From contig JADNRY010000129.1 in assembly GCA_015501585.1 (NCBI GenBank), forward strand, positions 1-64,000: a stretch of DNA of 64,000 bases, written 5' to 3'. This document shows, piece after piece, positions 57,441-64,000 of this stretch; position 1 is the first letter of the stretch, and each line of letters starts with the position of its first letter. Origin of the DNA: Rhodocollybia butyracea (taxonomy: Eukaryota; Basidiomycota; Agaricomycetes; Agaricales; Omphalotaceae). Made by a program: the position numbers and the translations under genes. The notes under the pieces were generated by a model. That model worked only from the letters and a program-made list of their open reading frames with translations, made no database searches and was not told the DNA's origin.

Positions 57441-59120
57441 GCGTTTCTTAACCGAGATCACGGTGTATGGGAGAGCCGGATTATTATTCTCATGCCCATT
57501 CTCAAACCCAAACTCTCACTCTCAAGAGGCTGGTCATACTGAAACTGGACAAGGAGAAAGATACCGACCCGACTACATGTGCCTCCTGCATCTGCATTAA
57601 ACCCCGCGCCCATGTCTTCAGGAACTAAAGCCTCCTCCTCGTATCATACGCCGACTCTGACAGGATCACCGATGACCGTATGCCACATTGGTATACTCCA
57701 TCGCTAGGCGTATTGGGGGGCCTGGACCACACAGTCGAATCCCAGTCCCGAAAAATACCATCATCGTAGATATTTTTTCATCCTACTCCTGCGACTCATG
57801 AACCGCGCTTCTCCTCCTCTATCGAGCCCCGCATGCCAAGGGATCATGCTCATGCTCACACATTTGTATTTAATTTTGAATTCGAGTAATTTGGGAAGAA
57901 ATTTGATGTTTTTTTGTTTTCGAGGCCGACGCATAGGAAACTTGGACGTGGGGGTGAGCGTTGGATGACATCTCCTCAGAGTGATTTTCCAGCCCCTCCT
58001 CCTCCTCCCGCTGATATCCACGACGCCAGAAACCAGCCAAAAGGCTGTTCCTGGGCCATGGGTTCACGTGGCAGTAGGTGGAGACTCAGAGGCGAGTGGA
58101 ATTGGATTATGGCGAGGAAGGCGATGATGATGCGAGGCGCGTAGTTGGGATGAAGATGGGTGCTGAGAAAACAGGGTGGCATCAGGTATGTGATATTGAG
58201 TTTCTTTTTCTGTTAACTTCTGATTATCCGCTTATCTGGAGAGTACTCCGTACACAGACTCAGACTCCGCGTACTTGAACTCTCTCTTGAAATTATCCTG
58301 GTATTCCACAAACGCTGTTTACACCGGATATGCTACCTCCATACTCGATCCACAACATCCTAGTGCAGGTATCATAGACCAAAACCCACTTGTCAAAGAC
58401 GCACAAGTACAAGTAGTACCCTCGAATGAATCGGTACCCTCGCCTCACTTTGCTCATGTCCCATCGTCTTCGTACAATACGCTCAATAGGTGGGCGGGCG
58501 GCGAGAGTGATACCGCATGGATCTCTGGTAGGAGCCCAAGGTTCCACAGCGCGAAGGTGTGGGTGGTCATTGAATCCTTCCTCGTTCCCTTACCACTCCC
58601 GATACTATATATCCGTTTGGAGCCTCACTTTGGATTTTGCATGTTCCGTGTGTAGCTCAGCGCATGTGTTTTCTTCTGTGACTTTGTTTCACGTAGATAT
58701 TTTATCAAGTTGAATATAGTATATCTACTATCTCTAGTTCTGTGCCTTTGTGTTTTTTTATTCTATATGTACATAGATGTGGTTGGTTCTGTCTACAACT
58801 TGTCTCTTGCTTTGACTCTTCGAGTATACTCGTGATTTACCTCCATAATGACATATGGGGGTTTTGAGGTTATCTTGCGACTGGGGTTGAACGATTACCA
58901 TTTTGAGTACTGCGAAGCTGCCAGTGCTGAGAACATATATTGACTTTCATTTGGCTGAAAAACCCGAACAGCATGATGCATCTGTATTTAGTTGGGGGAA
59001 TGCTTTTCAAAAAAAATACTACAACACTGCAAGAATGATATATAGATACATCAGCTACATTTGTACTTCATACAGTCATCTTTCCAACTGAGTCAGGTGT
59101 GAGTGCAAAGGAGGGCTGTG
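57441..59120. other. HET-downstream region, no gene supported
   Basis: The 57780-58200 stretch matches about 18150-18460 in reverse and 51150-51270 directly. Nothing codes convincingly. Confidence 0.5.
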
Positions 59121-61050
59121 TCAGTGTGGCAAGCGATACTTTTGCCAGTGCCGATCAACCCCGATCCCAGACTCGTACTGGTTAGAAGAGTTTCGAAGCA
59201 GATGTGAGTCAACAGATGCGCTCAATAACCAGTTCCCCGGTGGTGACCCTGCTGGTGGGGGATCTTGTGGGCTAAGAATGATTTTGTCAGAGGCGTATAG
59301 GATCGAGTTGTCTCCATCCTGCTCCTGGTCATTGTAGTAAAAGTTGCGAATATCCTTTGCGGTTTCCTCGTACTCTGTGTCCATCAGAAAATGAACAGCG
59401 GACCAGACAGCTTTGTCACGGAATCCAAATGTAACCACAAATCTTTTCCGATCCTGCTCATGTTGAAAACAGAGAGTGCCTTTGATACTGGCATCGTTCC
59501 ATTTCTCCCAAGCATTGTCAGGGTATGTTTCCAGTAGGGAGAAACCAGCATTGATCGCGCTGGAGAAGGACACACTGAAAGCATAAGAAGTGCGAATGGG
59601 AGGAACTTCAGCTGGAGCTTCTTCATTGAGATAAAGCTTGTCAACAATGCGGATGTTGAGGACATAACAGGCATCATTATTCTGGTACTGGCGACGTGCC
59701 TCAACGAGGACAGCTATGTTATCTGTCAGAAATTTTGACATCCTGTCAAGCCTCTTCAGAGGAATGTATTGACATTCCTTGCCAAAGTTATAAGACTGTC
59801 GAATGTCATCGAGATTGGGCTTGTCCGTGTTGAAATCAAGGACAAGGTCCAACCAGCCCTGTCCAGCCACAACAACAAACGACCGGTAGGTCGGGTCATG
59901 TATAAAGAGGAAGGTCCGGGGCAACCAATAATGGTCCCATGTGAAAACTCCCATGTTATGGTCTGCAGGATCAGTGATTTTGGCGGCAATGGGGAGGTCT
60001 GCGTTGGAGGAGTTTACCCTAATGGGCCTAATTCCCTGACCAAAGAAGACTGCTACTCGGTCAGAATAGAACTGATTACGTCCGAAAAAGGGAAGATTCA
60101 ACGCCCCGATAGGCCTGAACAGTAGTTCCTGTGGGCGAGTCCCCTCAACTTTTCCACACTTGGCCTGTATTGCGTCATCTTCAAGAACCTCGTCTGATCG
60201 AACCCTCTCGATTCGCAATTCAAAAGAGCCAGGAACTGTGACGTGTCATCGATGATGGATTAGTAAGCCCATATTGGTCATTGAAAACGGCCGTTGGTTT
60301 TGAACCTGGTTATCGGGCCAGAAGCTGCCACTTCCTTCAAACACATTTGGACTGGTGGCAAGATCTCCTCCTGTAGCCTCTCCTTCGCCATAGAGCGGTG
60401 GCATGTGAACACCAAAGATTCCCATCCGCGAATACGCCCTGTCTTCGATGCGTGTTGTCTCCCTTCCAACACCCCAAGACATCCTCGCCGCGATACTGCT
60501 GTCGTTCAGATCAAAATTCAACAGAGATCATGATGGAATACCAGTGATCTCTGTGATGGTCTTTTGCAGGCTCGCCTTTGTTCCAATCTTCACCCAGTCA
60601 TTTGTGAAGAAGAAAACTGTTGCCGGTACTAACAACTCCTGCAGTGTCCATCCTCTCCTAAACCATTTACACATCTGGAACTTCAAGTTGAAGGACTGAC
60701 TGAGACGGTCACTTTGCATATCTGACAGGTAAGCGTAGCAAACTTCTGCTTCCCTGTAGTATCTGTACATCGAGTTGATGGCCTCCGAGAGCTCGGAACT
60801 GCTTGATATATCAATGCAGCAGGTGTCGATCCAGATGTACTTCCAATCCTCCCTGCACGCCTGCTTGCACGCTCCCACAAGCTTCGACCACCCTTTCATG
60901 CCCTTTCTCTTCAGTGGGTCCTGCATATCTTGAAACGTCACTTCCCCGTCTCCCCATACGTGCGAGAGGATCGCATATCTTGGTATTTTTCTTCTCATTT
61001 GAAACGTAAATGAGCTCCGGGTCTGTACTGGTTGTTCGAAGGAGTCGATG
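59121..61050 (-). pseudogene. HET-domain gene, third copy, several lesions
   Basis: Minus strand. The start ATG equivalent is lost (the LLRTTSTDPELIY text survives in a different frame from the next segment). YAILSHVWGDGEVTFQDM and IWIDTCCID then read on, to a stop at 60528 after TEITGIPS. The following piece (60246-60521) keeps RMSWGVGRETTRIEDRAYSR and PPLYGEGE but has lost the LQEEILKVS stretch and about 30 further residues. The C-terminal domain (59121-60218, 365 codons) is open and well conserved. The three pieces are in different frames. Confidence 0.82.
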
Positions 61051-62023
61051 GCTAGAGAGCAAACCAAGCCCTAGGCTCACTTTATAAGTTTGTTCACAGG
61101 CAGGCAGTGTAGACGGGTGTAGAGCACCATCGATAAGTATCAACGGTGTCCGAGGTTTCACCAGCAAAAACGCTGCCCAATTCAGATGAGACGAGATAGA
61201 GTGCCTGGAAGAACCACAACACATCGCAAAACTACATGCTCGGCGCTTATTTCTTTAATTTCTTGACACTCAACGAGGTTCATAGGCTGTCTGCAGACCT
61301 ACATATCCTACGATCATCCCGGGACATGTAGATGACCGATAAGGAGTGAATATCAGAGGATCTGCGGCCTCTCAGGTATGTTGCACATACTCGTTCTAAA
61401 GCATTGTTCGTACTATATGTACCCACGGCTTCTATCCGCTGCATCTAGTAGTAGTTTACTTGATTAGTTCTTATAAATCCGACAATTGTATGCATCTAAC
61501 CAAAATTGTGACCTTTGTCGCGCTACACACACCGTTGTGCGCGTATCACGACGCGTACGACGCGTACTCAGAGATATACTTACGGACTTACTTAATAAAG
61601 CATTAGTTACTATTAAGGACAAATCAGTTCTCATATTCAAATACTTACAAGTATTTAAAGGACAGTTTCATTAAAGATTAATTAGACGAACTCTTGTACT
61701 CATTCTCCCACTTTCTCTCACTCTCTCAATATATTCTTATTATCATCTCCTCTCGTTGTGACCATCGTTCACCCACTAGAAGATATCGGAAGTTGCCCTC
61801 CACGAACCGAGATCTTGGTTCTCGTACAGACTAGAGCTAAGTTCCACACCTTTTGCTTTCCCCATAAATCCTGTGGTTCTATACAACAGGTGGAATTACA
61901 TTGTAGGAGCCAAAGTTGAGAGAACAACGATAATGTCTGTACTAAGTGTCTTAACTGATTTCCTAACGGTCAACAACAACCAACCATACCCCCAGCGGAG
62001 AAGCTGACCATACTATGTGACTA
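61051..62023. other. Intergenic region without a supported gene
   Basis: The 61051-61280 stretch resembles the HET upstream regions. A CG-rich palindromic patch (acgcgtacgacgcgta) lies near 61552-61567. From about 61880 the sequence resembles the cupredoxin downstream flank. Confidence 0.4.
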
Positions 62024-63828
62024 TTAAGGCTCATTCCAGAAGGACGTCAGCTCATACTCAGGGGGAGGCACGACGTCTCCAATGCGAATCTCTTCCAGCC
62101 TACGGATGATCTGTAGCTCTCGCAACAACGCACCCTCCTCTTCAGTCAAGTCGTTCGGTATCTCGCCCTGTTCTTGGACTGCGTAGGGGGGCTGCCCTGC
62201 TGGGTCCTCTTCCTGTGGGATATCAGGACTGGGGATCGCTGCATCCGTGCTTTCAGTGGGATGAGGCCGAGGCCTTTCAAGGGCCAGATCTCGACCCCCC
62301 TCGGGCTCCTCTCTGCGGGTCTTGTTCTCCAGGGCGGCGGCAGTTTTTCTGGGAGGATTCAGTTTATTTGAGGATGCGAGTGATTCCATCTGGGGGAAAG
62401 CAGTAATCGTCCATGGGGTGAGTGGTATATCTGGCGGCATGTCTTCATTAGTCAAGTATATGAGACTTTCGGTTTTAACTGCTTTCCGCCTTCGTATCCT
62501 TATAAATACAAAAAGGCCCACAGTTATCAACAGAACTAGTGCCGCTACCACACCACCGACGATTGGTCCGACCGGTGTCGCCCTCGCCGAGCTTGCAACT
62601 GGAGCTGAATCTGTCGTTGTAGCTGAACTTGTCGTTGAAGCTGAACTCGGCGTTATGTTCGTAGTTAAAGTCGAAGTTGGCGCCGACGTTGAAAGTGTTG
62701 TAGATATTATTGATACTGCCGGCAGCGAAGGAAGCAGTGTCGCTGCTGATGGTATTGCAACGTTAGAAATAGTAGCGCCCGGTGTGCCAGAGATAATAGT
62801 TCCGGGAGGATTCTGTGGACCAGTGCCGTTCATTGCAATAGCAGCTTGCTGTAGGTAAAGATACGGTGCACAGCGCATTAGTCTTCGAGTTTATTCATGC
62901 AGACAAATATAGGTGACCTGGAAAGCCGGAAAACTTTGCCCCACTGTCATGAGAAATTAGGCCTCTTTCGACTTTACTAGACAAGTTCTCACCTGCGGGA
63001 CGGGAATTAATGACAAAAACCTGTCGAGGAATTTGAGTAACTAGGCTTGCGCATGTCGAAACACCCCACCATTCCTTGTTGACAATGTGTACTAGTTGCC
63101 GTTACCTAAGAGGAACGATTAAGTAGACTTTTACAGCAGTAAGGATGTGTTGGACAAACCTGACTACAGAAGAAGAACAATGGGTCGTCTGAGAACCACG
63201 GGAAATAAGGATCTATTCTTCACGGAGATAAGTAGCGATTGTTACCTTCAGCATCTACAACTGATACAGGTCATTTAGCAGGCGCAAATTGTCCGGAACA
63301 CATGTGCTTTACTTATAGGAGACCTAGATTGTGCGCAGGTTAGCTTCTGAATTCGAGAGGGTACATTAGTACCAACCAGGTGGGGAAATCCAAAGCATCC
63401 GGATCTGGAACATTCTGAAATCCAGAGCTGATACCAGCGGCAGTGCAAGGAGCTGAAAAAGTGGACTGGACGACTGACTAAAACGGAGTTGCTCTCTGTC
63501 AGGAGAAGAACATTGAGCAGGACTAGTCAAGTACTGACATGGTTTCCAGAAACACTACCGAGGAAAAAAAAAGTCAGCGACATCGAGTACCGCAAAACTT
63601 ACAGGATGAAAAGACTCACAACTGGAAATTGACTGTGTCTCCATTCGAAACCCCCGTCAAACTACTATGGGCATGGGCCTGCGGGAAATAGTATATGGAG
63701 GGAAAGGCTCACAGTGCAGGGTCGAATGTGAGCGTATTGCTAGAGCCAACCAGAACGGTGAAAGTAGCGGCCTTGGCAGAGACGGTGACGCATAAGAGTG
63801 CGAAAGCGCCCTGAGGAAGAAAATGCAT
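62024..63828 (-). pseudogene. Membrane-anchored cupredoxin, copy with one frameshift
   Basis: Minus strand, ATG at 63828, signal peptide MHFLPQGAFALLCVTVSAKA, then ATFTVLVGSSNTLTF. Splice sites and both microexons match the intact copy. Motifs FPWFSDDPLFFFCSQ and THCQQGMVG are present. The last exon (62024-62878) has a Ser/Thr/Ala-rich stalk, a helix (GPIVGGVVAALVLLITVG) and a tail ending VVPPPEYELTSFWNEP, longer than in the other copies. One extra base in a run of four C (63064-63067, plus strand) shifts the frame after GMVG. Because it is a homopolymer, a sequencing error is possible and the gene may be functional. Confidence 0.65.
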
Positions 63829-64000
63829 TCGAAAATTCTTCAAGTATAAGAATTCAATGCAGGAGCCTGCTCGAATCTGAGGAATTTTACGCCGAGTATC
63901 CCAGTTAGCTTACACTACTCCGAGGAAGAGGAATGAACGAAGCCATAAAAAAACGCAAACTTCCAGCCATTTATACTTACTAGCCATTCATCCGACCTGG

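Noticed and set aside
62322..62858. 178-codon plus-strand frame
   Set aside because: Antisense shadow of the last exon of cupredoxin copy 4, as in the other copy.

Overview
The window looks like the genome of a filamentous basidiomycete, most likely an Agaricomycete. The protein-coding genes are cut by many 50-65 nt GT-AG introns. Gene types that fit are HET-domain proteins, an agaric-type 7TM receptor, tailed cupredoxins, a LAMMER kinase, and Ty1/copia and LTR elements. I saw no rRNA, tRNA or CRISPR array.

Left arm (1-8.4 kb). Repeat-rich and mostly broken. An intron-containing gene of unknown family is split by a 1,213 bp solo LTR (1609-2821) with a perfect 5-bp target duplication. This LTR carries clustered bZIP-type sites, a TATA box and, downstream of it, ten tandem hairpins with variable but mutually complementary stems and a constant apex. 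Minisatellites, a four-copy ~155 bp satellite and a broken gene with a central hydrophobic stretch (7.3-8.2 kb) follow.

8.4-13.6 kb. A structurally complete Ty1/copia element lies on the minus strand. Its two 405-bp LTRs differ at one base and it has a CAACT target duplication and a half-tRNA primer site. Its gag-pol is nevertheless riddled with frameshifts.

13.7-25.5 kb. An accessory cassette: receptor pseudogene, intact HET gene, a remnant of the hydrophobic-stretch gene, an NDUFAF1/CIA30 homologue, an unknown membrane protein gene and an intact 7TM receptor gene.

25.9-35.7 kb. A conserved block: DNA polymerase eta, a conserved fungal protein of unknown function, a Rieske/AIF-type oxidoreductase and a LAMMER (Clk-like) kinase.

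38-45 kb and 62-64 kb. Copies of a membrane-anchored extracellular cupredoxin: one apparently intact (43.5-45.2 kb), one nearly intact (62.0-63.8 kb), one decayed (38.3-40.0 kb), plus a tail fragment at 50.9 kb. The mature reading frame needs two consecutive microexons of 11 and 15 nt.

45.7-49.2 kb. A 3.5 kb element with ~120 bp terminal inverted repeats and a perfect 8-bp target duplication contains no recognisable transposase. It hosts a nested 533 bp MITE flanked by TTA.

52-61 kb. An inverted, pseudogenised copy of the HET cassette: two broken HET genes and remnants of the membrane protein, CIA30 and hydrophobic-stretch genes.

Overall, a ~10 kb housekeeping block sits between oppositely oriented, repeatedly duplicated accessory cassettes. 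The HET genes point to non-self recognition or incompatibility as one possible role for the cassette, but the link between HET, CIA30, receptor and cupredoxin genes is inferred from co-duplication only. All exon boundaries were read by eye from splice consensus and frame continuity.
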